Assembly (NCBI RefSeq): GCF_007993935.1
Contig: NZ_VITY01000010.1
Location: 62,001-126,000 of the forward strand
Length of the DNA: 64,000 nt
Direction of reading: 5' to 3'
DNA from: Bradyrhizobium macuxiense
GTDB taxonomy: Bacteria > Pseudomonadota > Alphaproteobacteria > Rhizobiales > Xanthobacteraceae
In this document: positions 22,638 to 30,447 of the stretch, one piece after another
How positions within the stretch are numbered: the first letter of the stretch is position 1
Layout of the letters: every line of letters begins with the position of its first letter
Program-made: the position numbers and the translations under genes
Notes under the pieces: generated by a model
The model's input: only the letters and a program-made list of their open reading frames with translations
What the model was told of the DNA's origin: nothing
Databases searched by the model: none

Positions 22638-24860
22638 ATGGAAGCTTTCGCAAGCACCGCGTCTCATGTGTCCCACAAATGGGCGCCGCCCGCTGATGCC
22701 AGCGACATCGTCAAGAGCATTCATGCGATGCTGCACCCGCGCAACATCGTGCTGGTCGGCGCCACCGACAAGCCCGGCAACTACGCCGAACGGATCTGGA
22801 ACAACCTGATCAAGTACAAATATGCCGGCGGCCTGTTTCCGATCAACGCCAAGCGCGAAACCATCTGGGGCGTCACCTGCTACAAGGATTTCGCCAGCCT
22901 TCCCGAGAAGCCCGACCACGTGCTGGTGCTGGTGCCGGCCCGCTTTGCCGTGCAGGTGATCCGCGACGCGGCCGCCGCCGGCGCCCGCTCGGCGACCATC
23001 GTCACCTCTGGCTTCAGCGAGCTGCAGGACGAGGAGAGCCAGCGGCTCGCGGTCGAGCTGAAGCAGGCGATCAAGGAGACCGGGCTTGCCGTCACCGGTC
23101 CGAACTGCCTCGGCAATCTCAGCGCCGGCGAGAACCTGTTCACCAATATCGACGACCGCATCGTCACCATGGAGCCGGGCGCGGTCGCGATCGCCGGCCA
23201 ATCGGGCGCGATCGTGATGGCGATCCGCCAGGCGCTGGAGGATCGCGGCGTCGGCGTCGGCTACATGGTCACGACCGGCAACGAATCCGGGCTCGAGACG
23301 CCGGACCTGATGAGCTATTTCGCGGCCGATCCGAGCATCCGCGTCATCGTGGTCTATCTCGAAGGCGTCAGGAACACCAAGGTGTTCCGCGACGCCTGCA
23401 AGGCCGCGCGCGCCGCCGGCAAGCCGGTCATCGCGCTCAAGCTCGGCGCCTCCGAAGGCGGCCGCGCCGCGGCGATGGCGCATACCGGTGCGCTCGCCGG
23501 CTCGATCGAGACATTCGATGCGATCTCGACCCGCGAGGGCGTGATCCGGGTGCGCGGACTGGATGAATTGATCGAAACCACCGAGTGCTTCGTCCATGCC
23601 GATCCGCCGAAGGGCAACCGCCTCGCGGCAGTGTCGCTGTCGGGCGGCAAGCGCGGGCTTCTGATCGACGCGTTCTATTCCGCCGGCCTGAACTTCGCGC
23701 CGCTGAGCCCGAACGCGTCCGAGCAGCTGGCGAAGATGCTCGGCCCCGGCAGCATCGTCGGCAATCCGCTCGACGCCGGCTTTGCCGCCGTGGTCGATCC
23801 CTCCGTCTACATGAAGTCGATCAAGATCATGATCGACGATCCCGACACCGACATCGTCATCATCGACGCCGAGCTGCCGAAGGCGCCGCACGAGTTGCGC
23901 GAGCGTAATCTGCGCATCGTCAACGAGATGGCAGGGCAGGCCCACAAGCCCGTGATCTATATCAGCGCGATGTCGATCGGCTTCACCGACTTTACCAAGG
24001 GACTGCGCAAGTCACTGCCCAATATCGCAGTCATGCAGGGCCTCGACCGTGCGGTCGGCGCGATCAAGTCGCTGGTCGAATATGCCGGTCTGCGCAAGGA
24101 AGTGCCTGACATCGTGTCGAGCTCGAAGGCGTCGGCGCGCGCGGTGCTGGAGAAGACACTGAAGGCCGCCAACGGCGCCGCCGCGCTCGACGAGGTCGCC
24201 TCGAAGCAGCTGCTCAAGGCCTATGGCATCCCGATCTCGAAGGAAGACGTCGCGCAGACCGCGGCGGAAGCCGTGAAGATCGCCAAGGCGATCGGCTTTC
24301 CGGTGGTCGCCAAGGTGGTCAGCCCCGACATCCTGCACAAGTCGGATATCGGCGGCGTGGTGCTGAACCTCGCCAACGCGGCCGAGGTGAAGAAGGCGTT
24401 CAACGACATCACCGCGCGGGTGAAGAAGCTGAAGGGCAAGCCGAAGCTCGAGGGCATCCTGATCGCGCAGCAGGTCAAGGCCGACCTCGAGCTCGTGGTC
24501 GGCGCCTCGCTCGATGCCGAGATGGGCCCGGTGGTGCTGTTCGGCACCGGCGGCGTCGACATCGAATTGATGAAGGACGTCGCCCTGGCCGGCGCGCCTC
24601 TCGATGCAGCCGAGGCGAAGGAGCTGATCGCCAAGACCAAGGCCGGGGTGAAGATGAAAGGCTATCGCGGCAAGCCCGCGCTGCACGAGGCGTCTGCAGT
24701 GAAGGCGCTGGTCGGGCTCTCCAACCTGATGGCCGACGCCAATGGCCGCATCGCCTCGATCGACGTCAACCCGTTCCTGATCAACAGCAAGCTCGGCGTC
24801 GCAGTCGACGGCCTGATCGTGCTGAACAACGCCGCCGCAAACAAGGCGGCGGGGCATTAG
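22638..24860 (+). CDS. NDP-forming acyl-CoA synthetase (acetate-CoA ligase type), fused alpha-beta
   Basis: 740 aa. The order is a CoA-binding Rossmann domain (HPRNIVLVGATDKPGNYAER, about 32-51), succinyl-CoA-synthetase-like ligase domains with the phospho-His in AMAHTGALAG (about residue 276), and a C-terminal ATP-grasp (KAIGFPVVAKVVSPDILHKS, about 550-570). The enzyme interconverts acyl-CoA plus ADP and phosphate with acid plus ATP and CoA. The ATG at 22638 (MEAFAST) gives the expected N-terminus and lies 12 nt after AAGGGCAGG. Substrate preference (acetate, propionate, pimelate or aromatic acids) cannot be read. Confidence 0.92.
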   Translation: MEAFASTASHVSHKWAPPADASDIVKSIHAMLHPRNIVLVGATDKPGNYAERIWNNLIKYKYAGGLFPINAKRETIWGVTCYKDFASLPEKPDHVLVLVPARFAVQVIRDAAAAGARSATIVTSGFSELQDEESQRLAVELKQAIKETGLAVTGPNCLGNLSAGENLFTNIDDRIVTMEPGAVAIAGQSGAIVMAIRQALEDRGVGVGYMVTTGNESGLETPDLMSYFAADPSIRVIVVYLEGVRNTKVFRDACKAARAAGKPVIALKLGASEGGRAAAMAHTGALAGSIETFDAISTREGVIRVRGLDELIETTECFVHADPPKGNRLAAVSLSGGKRGLLIDAFYSAGLNFAPLSPNASEQLAKMLGPGSIVGNPLDAGFAAVVDPSVYMKSIKIMIDDPDTDIVIIDAELPKAPHELRERNLRIVNEMAGQAHKPVIYISAMSIGFTDFTKGLRKSLPNIAVMQGLDRAVGAIKSLVEYAGLRKEVPDIVSSSKASARAVLEKTLKAANGAAALDEVASKQLLKAYGIPISKEDVAQTAAEAVKIAKAIGFPVVAKVVSPDILHKSDIGGVVLNLANAAEVKKAFNDITARVKKLKGKPKLEGILIAQQVKADLELVVGASLDAEMGPVVLFGTGGVDIELMKDVALAGAPLDAAEAKELIAKTKAGVKMKGYRGKPALHEASAVKALVGLSNLMADANGRIASIDVNPFLINSKLGVAVDGLIVLNNAAANKAAGH

Positions 24861-24883
24861 GTTCAGACGCGCCCTCTTAGTTC

Positions 24884-24927
24884 CGTCATCCTGAGGTACG
24901 AGCGGAGCGAGCCTCGAAGGATGACGG
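24884..24927. repeat. Inverted-repeat element, family C copy 2 (short form)
   Basis: CGTCATCCTGAGGTACGAGC is followed by GCGAGCCTCGAAGGATGACG, a 44-nt hairpin version without the long middle of copies 1 and 3. It sits just after the synthetase gene. Confidence 0.82.
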
Positions 24928-24978
24928 AACTATAAAGCTTCGCCGGCAGCTCGATCCACGGCGCGCAGCCAATCCATC

Positions 24979-25085
24979 ACCGTCACCCTGAGGTGGCCGC
25001 TTCTTCAGCGGCCCTCGAAGGGCGACGGCCCGGCTGGTGGCCGTTCATCCTTCGAGGCGCGCAAGAGCGCGCACCTCAGGATGAC
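24979..25085. repeat. Inverted-repeat element, family C copy 3
   Basis: It starts CGTCACCCTGAGGTGGCCGC and ends GCACCTCAGGATGACGG. Internal hairpins are GGCCGCTTCTTCAGCGGCC and GGCGCGCAAGAGCGCGC. Same blocks as 17491-17591. Together with the short form at 24884 it fills the spacer between two convergent genes. Confidence 0.85.
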
Positions 25086-25123
25086 GGATTGCGAGTGTAA
25101 CGCCGGTTCGAACGCGCTGTAAT

Positions 25124-25885
25124 CTAAAAACTCGCGCCCCACTGCAACGCGGTCTGCATCACCCAGTCGCGATAGAGCGTGAGCGGCGTCACGCCGGTGA
25201 TGCCGCCGCAGCCGGCAGTGCCGTTCGGGCCGGTGGACCAGCTCACCACGCCGACGATGACCGGCCCACTTTGCTTGTCCTCGAACACGGGCGCGCCGGA
25301 ATCGCCGGTGCAGGCCCCGAGTCCGTCGCGCACGCCCTGCCCAACCGGGTCGACGAGACGGATCTGCAGCGTGCCGGGCTTGCCACTCGCGATCAGGCCG
25401 GCGACGCGAATGCTGCCGCCGCTCTTGCCGTCGCCGCGCACGGTGACACCGACGCCCGCGACGGTGAAGCGGCCGCCGACCTGGATCGGGATGTTGGGCA
25501 TGCCGAGTGTGGCCGGCGCCTTGCCTGCGGAAGGCACCGCTAGTTGCAGCAACGCGACATCGGCGGTGGCGACATGGTTGATCATCGCCTGCATCCGGAA
25601 GCCGGGATGGATCGCGACCGTCTTGACGTCCTGCAGCTTCGGCTGCCGATCCGCGCCGTACTCGACGATCTTGTAGTCGGCGCCGGGCTGCACGCAATGC
25701 GCCGCGGTCAGCACCACCTTCGGCGCAATCAGCGCGCCGGTGCAGAAATTGCCGCGCGAGCCGACGATGGTGACGACCGAGCGCGCGACGCCGTCGGTCG
25801 ACGGCGCGCCGCCACCGACGATGGCGAAGGCCGGCGTCGCCATCAGCATCGTGAGAAAGGCCGTCGCTCGAATCAAATTCGTCAT
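25124..25885 (-). CDS. Secreted trypsin-like serine protease (S1)
   Basis: 253 aa. The signal peptide (about 1-21) ends AFA and is followed directly by IVGGG, so signal cleavage alone would expose the N-terminus that activates chymotrypsin-fold enzymes. The catalytic triad is visible: His63 (LTAAHC), Asp109 (TADVALLQL) and Ser196 (CTGDSGAP). Cys pairs flank the His and Ser. It is monocistronic and convergent with the synthetase across repeats. It acts in the periplasm or outside the cell, and its substrate is unknown. It borders the PatG-like locus but points away from it, with no evidence of co-regulation. Confidence 0.93.
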   Translation of the reverse strand: MTNLIRATAFLTMLMATPAFAIVGGGAPSTDGVARSVVTIVGSRGNFCTGALIAPKVVLTAAHCVQPGADYKIVEYGADRQPKLQDVKTVAIHPGFRMQAMINHVATADVALLQLAVPSAGKAPATLGMPNIPIQVGGRFTVAGVGVTVRGDGKSGGSIRVAGLIASGKPGTLQIRLVDPVGQGVRDGLGACTGDSGAPVFEDKQSGPVIVGVVSWSTGPNGTAGCGGITGVTPLTLYRDWVMQTALQWGASF

Positions 25886-26324
25886 GGAACCCCGTCGATC
25901 TGCATCGGAATTGAGCGCATCCGAGGCGCGGCATTGGGTCGCTCACACTCGGCCCCGGTGAACACGCAATCTTGTACAGAGCATCCGCGCCTGCATGCGT
26001 CAATTATCTAAATATCTAGCCGCCGATGACTACGGCGTTGAAGTCACCGCCGGATTTCCCGCAGCGCCTTGGTGCGCACGCGCTTCGCATCGTCGCTTTG
26101 CCGCGCTATCCGAGACGTCGCACCGTGCACGGTGCTCTCGGCACGACGCCCGAATGTGAACTGCATCTCTTGATCCTGCGCATCTCGGGGCCGTACTTTC
26201 GGCTCGATAACAATACAACCTCTGGCAGCATACCGCATACTTACCTTCATGACTTTCTGGATGCCGGTGCCGTCGACCACCAGACGGCTTTTCATCCGCC
26301 ATTTCGTTGAGTTCGAGGATAATG
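25886..26324. other. Lower-GC spacer between protease and LuxR-type regulator
   Basis: 439 nt with more A/T than the surroundings (for example CTTGTACAGAGCATCC near 25972 and CAATTATCTAAATATCTAGCC near 26000). It probably holds the divergent promoters of the protease and the regulator. One short reverse-strand reading frame (26044-26295) is listed separately as doubtful. I see no RNA gene or strong hairpin. Confidence 0.6.
26044..26295 (-). CDS. Doubtful small ORF, divergent from the LuxR-type gene
   Basis: 83 codons beginning MKSRLVVDGTGIQKVMKVSM and ending in a basic stretch (KRVRTKALREIRR). Codon third positions are only moderately G/C-rich, below the local norm, and there is no clear Shine-Dalgarno sequence. 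No family is recognised. It could be a real small cytoplasmic protein divergent from the regulator at 26325, or simply an open frame in a promoter region. Confidence 0.25.
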   Translation of the reverse strand: MKSRLVVDGTGIQKVMKVSMRYAARGCIVIEPKVRPRDAQDQEMQFTFGRRAESTVHGATSRIARQSDDAKRVRTKALREIRR

Positions 26325-26999
26325 ATGAGGATCGCGGTCGTCACGCCGATCAGGCTGTTCAGCGAGGGGCTTACCTCGAGTTTCCAGAACCACGCCGAGT
26401 TTGCCGTCGAGGCAGCTGTCTCCGACCTTGCCGGCCTGCGCGCGGCGCTCGAGACGGGCGGTGTGAACGTCATCCTGATCGACGTCACACAGGGCATCGA
26501 TCTCGACGAGGTGCGGGTGATCGCGAGCGAGCATGCCGACATCGCCCTGGTCGCGCTCGGTCTCAACGAGGACCGGCGTGACGTGGTTCAGTGCGGCCGG
26601 GCCGGGTTCAGCGGCTACATTTCCCGGAATGCCAGCTTCGACGAACTCTGCCGCGCGCTGTCGGACGTCGCATCGGGACGGCTTGCCTGCAGCGCCGAGA
26701 TTTCCGGCGGCCTGCTGCGCGCGCTGTTTTGCATGGAGCGCCAGAGCGATACGATCGACGCGGACCAGGGACTGACGCGCCGCGAAAGCGAGGTTCTCAA
26801 GCTCATCGGACAAGGCATGTCGAACAAGGAGATCGCGCGCGATCTCAACCTCAGCCTGGCGACCGTCAAGCACCACGTCCATCACGTGCTGCAGAAGCTC
26901 GGCCTGCCGCGCCGCGCGCAGGCGATGCGTCGGGTGCGCGAGGCGCCGTGGATCGCATCAACTGCGCCGGCTCTCGATCGTCGCCGCGAGCTCGACTGA
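26325..26999 (+). CDS. LuxR-family regulator with degenerate receiver domain
   Basis: 224 aa. The N-terminal domain follows the response-regulator fold (MRIAVVTPIRLFSEGL) and keeps an Asp at the phosphorylation position (Asp53, VILIDVT). It lacks the acidic pair (VVTPI instead of VVDDH), and GYISRNAS replaces the usual Lys with Arg. The C-terminal GerE/LuxR HTH is intact (LTRRESEVLKLIGQGMSNKE, then IARDLNLSLATVKHHVHHVL). The ATG at 26325 is five bases after GAGGA. It points at the PatG-like gene 353 nt downstream and is its likely regulator, possibly phosphorylation-independent. Confidence 0.88.
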   Translation: MRIAVVTPIRLFSEGLTSSFQNHAEFAVEAAVSDLAGLRAALETGGVNVILIDVTQGIDLDEVRVIASEHADIALVALGLNEDRRDVVQCGRAGFSGYISRNASFDELCRALSDVASGRLACSAEISGGLLRALFCMERQSDTIDADQGLTRRESEVLKLIGQGMSNKEIARDLNLSLATVKHHVHHVLQKLGLPRRAQAMRRVREAPWIASTAPALDRRRELD

Positions 27000-27352
27000 C
27001 ACCAGCCACCTGAATTCCGCATTCGGCTTATCGCAGCACGTGCACGCATTGGTGCTGAGATGCGGCGGCGGCTTTGCACGCTTGCGCGCGCATCACGCCG
27101 TGGGACCGATCCCGACTAAATCCTTTGATCGATCTTTCGACGCGCACGGTCGATCTCCTGGATCGGTCGATCAGCATCATCGGCCCGATCCTTTTTGAGC
27201 CACCGCGGCGAATAGGCCTTTCGCAGCACACCTGCCACAACAGCACCAACGCAGCGACACACCGCTCCTATCGCTCGCTGCGTGAAAGCAGATTGCCGTG
27301 GAAGGCGGATCGGCTGCACGAAATTCGCAGCAGACCGGCCAGGATTGATTTC
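27000..27352. other. Spacer and probable control region ahead of the PatG-like gene
   Basis: 353 nt without a supported gene. The PatG frame stays open back to about 27074, but that stretch has no family similarity and unusual composition. It contains a GATCGATC-rich patch (27127-27172), including a tandem CGGTCGATC pair. No intrinsic terminator was seen after the regulator. Confidence 0.55.
27147..27172. promoter_or_regulatory. Tandem CGGTCGATC motif, candidate operator
   Basis: The 9-mer CGGTCGATC occurs at 27147-27155 and 27164-27172, start-to-start distance 17 nt, about 200 nt upstream of the PatG-like start. A GATCGATC lies just before it at 27127. Position and spacing suit a regulator site, for which the adjacent LuxR-type protein is the obvious candidate. 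Binding is inference. Confidence 0.35.
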
Positions 27353-29791
27353 ATGAATTCAGTTGCCGACATCGCTGGTCTGACTGCCTTGTGGCAGAGA
27401 ACGTCGGGTGGCGACCCCACGGTGAAGATCGCCATCATCGACGGTCCCGTCGATCTCAATCATCCCTCGCTTGGGCAGGCGCGCGTCGCCATGGGCGGCG
27501 AATTCGTCGCGCCGTCTTCGCCGACGATCCAGTCCGAGCACGGCACGCATGTCACGAGCGTGCTGATGGGCACACCTGGCAGCCCGGTGCTCGGCGTCGC
27601 GCCGAATTGCAGCGCGACGGTGTTCTCGATCTATCGCGAGGACGCCGCTGGACAGATCGAGCCCTCCTCGCAAAGCACGCTGGCGCTCGCGATCAACCAG
27701 GCGCTCGCCGCCGGTGCCGACGTCATCAACATCAGCAGCGGCCAGCAGTCCGCGACAGGACAGGCCGATCGCATTCTGGTCGACGCGGTGCGCGCCTGCG
27801 AACGCGCCGGCAAGCTGATCGTCGCGGCCGCCGGCAATGACGGCTGCCGCTGCGTCCAGGTGCCGGGCAGCCTCTCGTCGGTGCTGGCGGTCGGCGCGTG
27901 CGATCTGGCCGGCAATCCGCTGCCCTTCAGCAATTTCGGCGACGCCTATCTCGAGAACGGCATCCTCGCGCCGGGCGAGAACATCGCCGGCGCCTCGCCG
28001 GTCCGCAACGTCAGTTTGCGTTCCGGAACGAGCTTCGCTGCGCCGATCGTCACCGGTGTCGTCGCGCTTTTGCTCTCATGCCTGCGCCAGAACGGACGCA
28101 AGGCCGATCCGCAAGCCGTCCGTGCCGCGCTGCTCGAAAGCGCGGCGCCCTGCCGGAGCGACGGCAGCGCCTCGCGCTGCCTCGCCGGACGGCTCGATAT
28201 TCCCGCGGCTGTCGCCGCCCTGCTTGGCGAGCAGGCGGACGCCGTCATGCCGTCGGGTGCCACGGCCGCGTCTCCCCGCTTCTGGGGAGTGTCCGCGCGC
28301 CCTTTCCTCCAACCGTCATCCGCCGCTCAGCCAACTGCAACCAGAGAGGATTCCATGGGAGATCTATCAGCAATGTCTGCACCATCGGCTCCGCGCATAT
28401 TCGGGCCGGACGGCTCGGTCCTGCGAAGCAGCGCCGGGATCATGCCAAGCGAGGCGCAGCCCGCCGCACCGGCAGCACCTGCGGCAATGGCCGTTCCCGC
28501 TGATCACGGCGTCGTCGCCGCGCCGATCGCAGCGCCCGCGCCGTATCCGTACCACGCTCCCCATCCGGGCGGCGACATGGTCTGGATGCCGGCACCGGCT
28601 CCGCAGATGGTCATGCCGCAGATGGCGATGCCAACCGCCGGCATGATGCCGCAAACCTGGCTGCAGCCGCAGCAGATGCCGGCGCTGATGCCGAGCAACG
28701 CGCTTCCCGTCGCAATGCCGCAGGCGCTGCCGATGTACGAAGCGCCCGCGGTACGAACCAGCGAGAAGAGCTGCGGTTGTCGCGGGGGCATGCGTCCGCG
28801 GGGCACGGCGACCGAGCCCACCGGTCAACTCGCCTTCCCGATCGGCCGGCTGTTCTACGATTTCGGCAAGGAAGCCCGCCTCGACTACTTCGTGCAGGCG
28901 ATCGCCAACTGGCGCGACAGCCTGATCGGCCGCGGCGACCCGGCGTTCGGAACGGATCGCGACCGCTCCGGCGACACCTCGGCACCGTACAACCCGGCGA
29001 TCATGGCGCGCTATCTGTTGAACCAGGCCGAAGGCGAGACGTCGGCGCCGGCCGGCTCCGGCAACAACTTCCCGGACGCCGACGCCATCACCTGGACGAT
29101 GACGATCGATTCGATCCCGATCTACGCGATCAAGCCGCTCGACGTGTTCGGTCTCGGGTTCTTCGCCGCGCTGATCCTGGCGCTGTGGCACCAGGAGGTC
29201 TCGCGCGACGATCCCGCGACGGCCCGTACCGTGGTGAAAGCGACAGCGGCCGTGGCCGACGCCGACGCACGACCGACGGCGAACCCGCCATTCCCGCCGC
29301 CGGGCGGCGTCGCGCGGGTCTCGATGGCCGGCTGGGTCGACAGCGCCAACACGACCAAGCTGCTGAACGGCACCGTCGTGCCGACGCTGGTGACCGATTG
29401 GCGCGGCTTCTACCAGTGGGATCTGTTCACACTGTTTGGACCACTCCCCTGGCCGGACGGCGCGGAAGGCTTCCTCGAGCGGATCTACAACGAGTTCCGC
29501 AACGTCGGTCTCTCGCCGCAGGATCGCGCGCTGAATTATTCCGCGATGAATGCCTACAACACGCGGAAGATCTTCATTGAGGCCGCCAAGAAGGGCCTGC
29601 GGCTCGACACCGTCGAGGTCGACCAGAGCGTCATTTGCCGGCCGGACTCGGATTGCCACGACGTGACGTACCGCTTCTTCAACCCGACGCAGGTCCTGAC
29701 CCAGGCGCGCGAAGTCTATCAGTACACGATCGACGTCAGCGACGTGGTGCCGGTGGCGGTCGGGCCGCTGCGGTACTGGCAGGTCTATTGA
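27353..29791 (+). CDS. PatA/PatG-family subtilisin with C-terminal PatG-type domain
   Basis: 812 aa. Residues about 1-285 form an S8 subtilisin domain with Asp30 (IAIIDGPVD), His63 (SEHGTHVTS), oxyanion Asn162 (AAAGNDG) and Ser227 (SGTSFAAP). Residues about 290-490 are a Pro/Ala/Met-rich linker ending in SCGCRGG. From about 491 (TGQLAFPIGRLFYDFGKEAR) to the end runs the domain typical of cyanobactin PatA/PatG proteins, including the near-signature ICRPDSDCHDV and TIDVSDVVPVAVG. There is no signal peptide, so it is probably cytoplasmic. PatA removes leaders and PatG macrocyclises; which applies here is unknown. No PatD or PatE is nearby. Three tiny ORFs follow on the same strand. Confidence 0.92.
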   Translation: MNSVADIAGLTALWQRTSGGDPTVKIAIIDGPVDLNHPSLGQARVAMGGEFVAPSSPTIQSEHGTHVTSVLMGTPGSPVLGVAPNCSATVFSIYREDAAGQIEPSSQSTLALAINQALAAGADVINISSGQQSATGQADRILVDAVRACERAGKLIVAAAGNDGCRCVQVPGSLSSVLAVGACDLAGNPLPFSNFGDAYLENGILAPGENIAGASPVRNVSLRSGTSFAAPIVTGVVALLLSCLRQNGRKADPQAVRAALLESAAPCRSDGSASRCLAGRLDIPAAVAALLGEQADAVMPSGATAASPRFWGVSARPFLQPSSAAQPTATREDSMGDLSAMSAPSAPRIFGPDGSVLRSSAGIMPSEAQPAAPAAPAAMAVPADHGVVAAPIAAPAPYPYHAPHPGGDMVWMPAPAPQMVMPQMAMPTAGMMPQTWLQPQQMPALMPSNALPVAMPQALPMYEAPAVRTSEKSCGCRGGMRPRGTATEPTGQLAFPIGRLFYDFGKEARLDYFVQAIANWRDSLIGRGDPAFGTDRDRSGDTSAPYNPAIMARYLLNQAEGETSAPAGSGNNFPDADAITWTMTIDSIPIYAIKPLDVFGLGFFAALILALWHQEVSRDDPATARTVVKATAAVADADARPTANPPFPPPGGVARVSMAGWVDSANTTKLLNGTVVPTLVTDWRGFYQWDLFTLFGPLPWPDGAEGFLERIYNEFRNVGLSPQDRALNYSAMNAYNTRKIFIEAAKKGLRLDTVEVDQSVICRPDSDCHDVTYRFFNPTQVLTQAREVYQYTIDVSDVVPVAVGPLRYWQVY

Positions 29792-29966
29792 GGCAATTGC
29801 TCCTCTGCGTCCGGAGGAGATCGGAACGTGGCGCGAATGAGCGTCACGTGGTCCAGGGGATCGACGCGATGAGCGATCCCTTGGGCGACGTCCAGCGACG
29901 GCGACCGCGGTCGGGTGACCACCTCCCGTAGTTGCCGTCAATTCAAACCGAAAGAAGGAGCTGAAC

Positions 29967-30161
29967 ATGTACGCAAGGAACGACTTTGAGACCTTCGGCA
30001 GCGTGCGTAGCCCGATCCAGTGTGAGGGCATCGAGCGCGGTCCGAAGCGGATTGCTGAAGTGGCGACCAACGGGTCGGTCAACCCGCAGGGTTGGGGCGA
30101 CATCCTCGGCGGGATCGCAAAGGTGGCGATCCCCGCCCTCAGCGGCGTCCTCGGCATCTGA
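29967..30161 (+). CDS. Small peptide A, candidate substrate of the PatG-like protease
   Basis: 64 aa, with a strong AAGGAG seven bases before the ATG. It has a charged N-terminal half (MYARNDFETFGSVRSP, then one Cys in IQCEGIERGPKR) and a glycine-rich hydrophobic tail (GWGDILGGIAKVAIPALSGV) ending LGI. The split into a polar leader-like half and a hydrophobic tail after an ILGG resembles bacteriocin or RiPP precursors, but no known precursor family is recognised. It starts 176 nt after the protease stop. A hairpin follows the stop, separating it from peptide B. The coding call rests on the RBS, codon bias and position; the function is inference. Confidence 0.72.
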   Translation: MYARNDFETFGSVRSPIQCEGIERGPKRIAEVATNGSVNPQGWGDILGGIAKVAIPALSGVLGI

Positions 30162-30173
30162 TCGCCGAACTCG

Positions 30174-30196
30174 GGGCCCGGCGCTGTCGGGCCCCA
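30174..30196 (+). promoter_or_regulatory. GC hairpin between peptide genes A and B
   Basis: GGGGCCCG and CGGGCCCC form a perfect 8-bp stem around a 7-nt loop (GCGCTGT), starting 13 nt after the stop of peptide A. There is no following T-run, so full intrinsic termination is unlikely. It may stabilise the peptide A mRNA end or attenuate downstream transcription. Confidence 0.6.
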
Positions 30197-30217
30197 CCCA
30201 TCCTCAAGGAGGCCACC

Positions 30218-30397
30218 ATGATGCAGAAATCCACCGCCCGGAGCCCACAGCAACAGCAGCAGAACGGTCGCCGGATCGAGCCCTCCGGGAAGATCGTCGT
30301 GTCATCAGTCGTGACCCACGCCTCGCTGCTCGCCGCGATCAGCGACCGCAACCCGATCATCGCCAAACGCACCACATCCGACGAGGACAAGACCTGA
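30218..30397 (+). CDS. Small peptide B, unknown
   Basis: 59 aa, with AAGGAGG directly before two consecutive ATGs (30218 and 30221). It has a polar N-terminus with a five-Gln run (SPQQQQQNGRR), a hydrophobic middle (GKIVVSSVVTHASLLAAI) and a charged tail (SDEDKT). It has no Cys and no recognisable family. Its place between peptide A and peptide C behind the PatG-like gene suggests membership of the same operon, as a second substrate or an accessory/immunity peptide. Confidence 0.65.
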   Translation: MMQKSTARSPQQQQQNGRRIEPSGKIVVSSVVTHASLLAAISDRNPIIAKRTTSDEDKT

Positions 30398-30447
30398 AGT
30401 CCAAATCCTGAACTCATCGTCATACCCCAACCTATGGAGCCGATGCC

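Noticed and set aside
17491..25085. CRISPR-like array from the repeated C-family blocks
   Set aside because: Only three copies kilobases apart, no regular spacers and no cas genes. They are dispersed palindromic elements.
26026..26310. Plus-strand 94-codon frame in the regulator spacer
   Set aside because: No RBS, poor codon bias, and it runs into the regulator's leader. Probably not coding.
27074..27352. Upstream extension of the PatG-like protein
   Set aside because: The extra residues have no subtilisin similarity, contain the tandem CGGTCGATC patch and unusual codons. The ATG at 27353 gives the expected N-terminus.
28367..30253. 628-codon minus-strand frame opposite the PatG-like gene and peptide A
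   Set aside because: Antisense of a gene with intact catalytic motifs. It runs without regard to gene boundaries.
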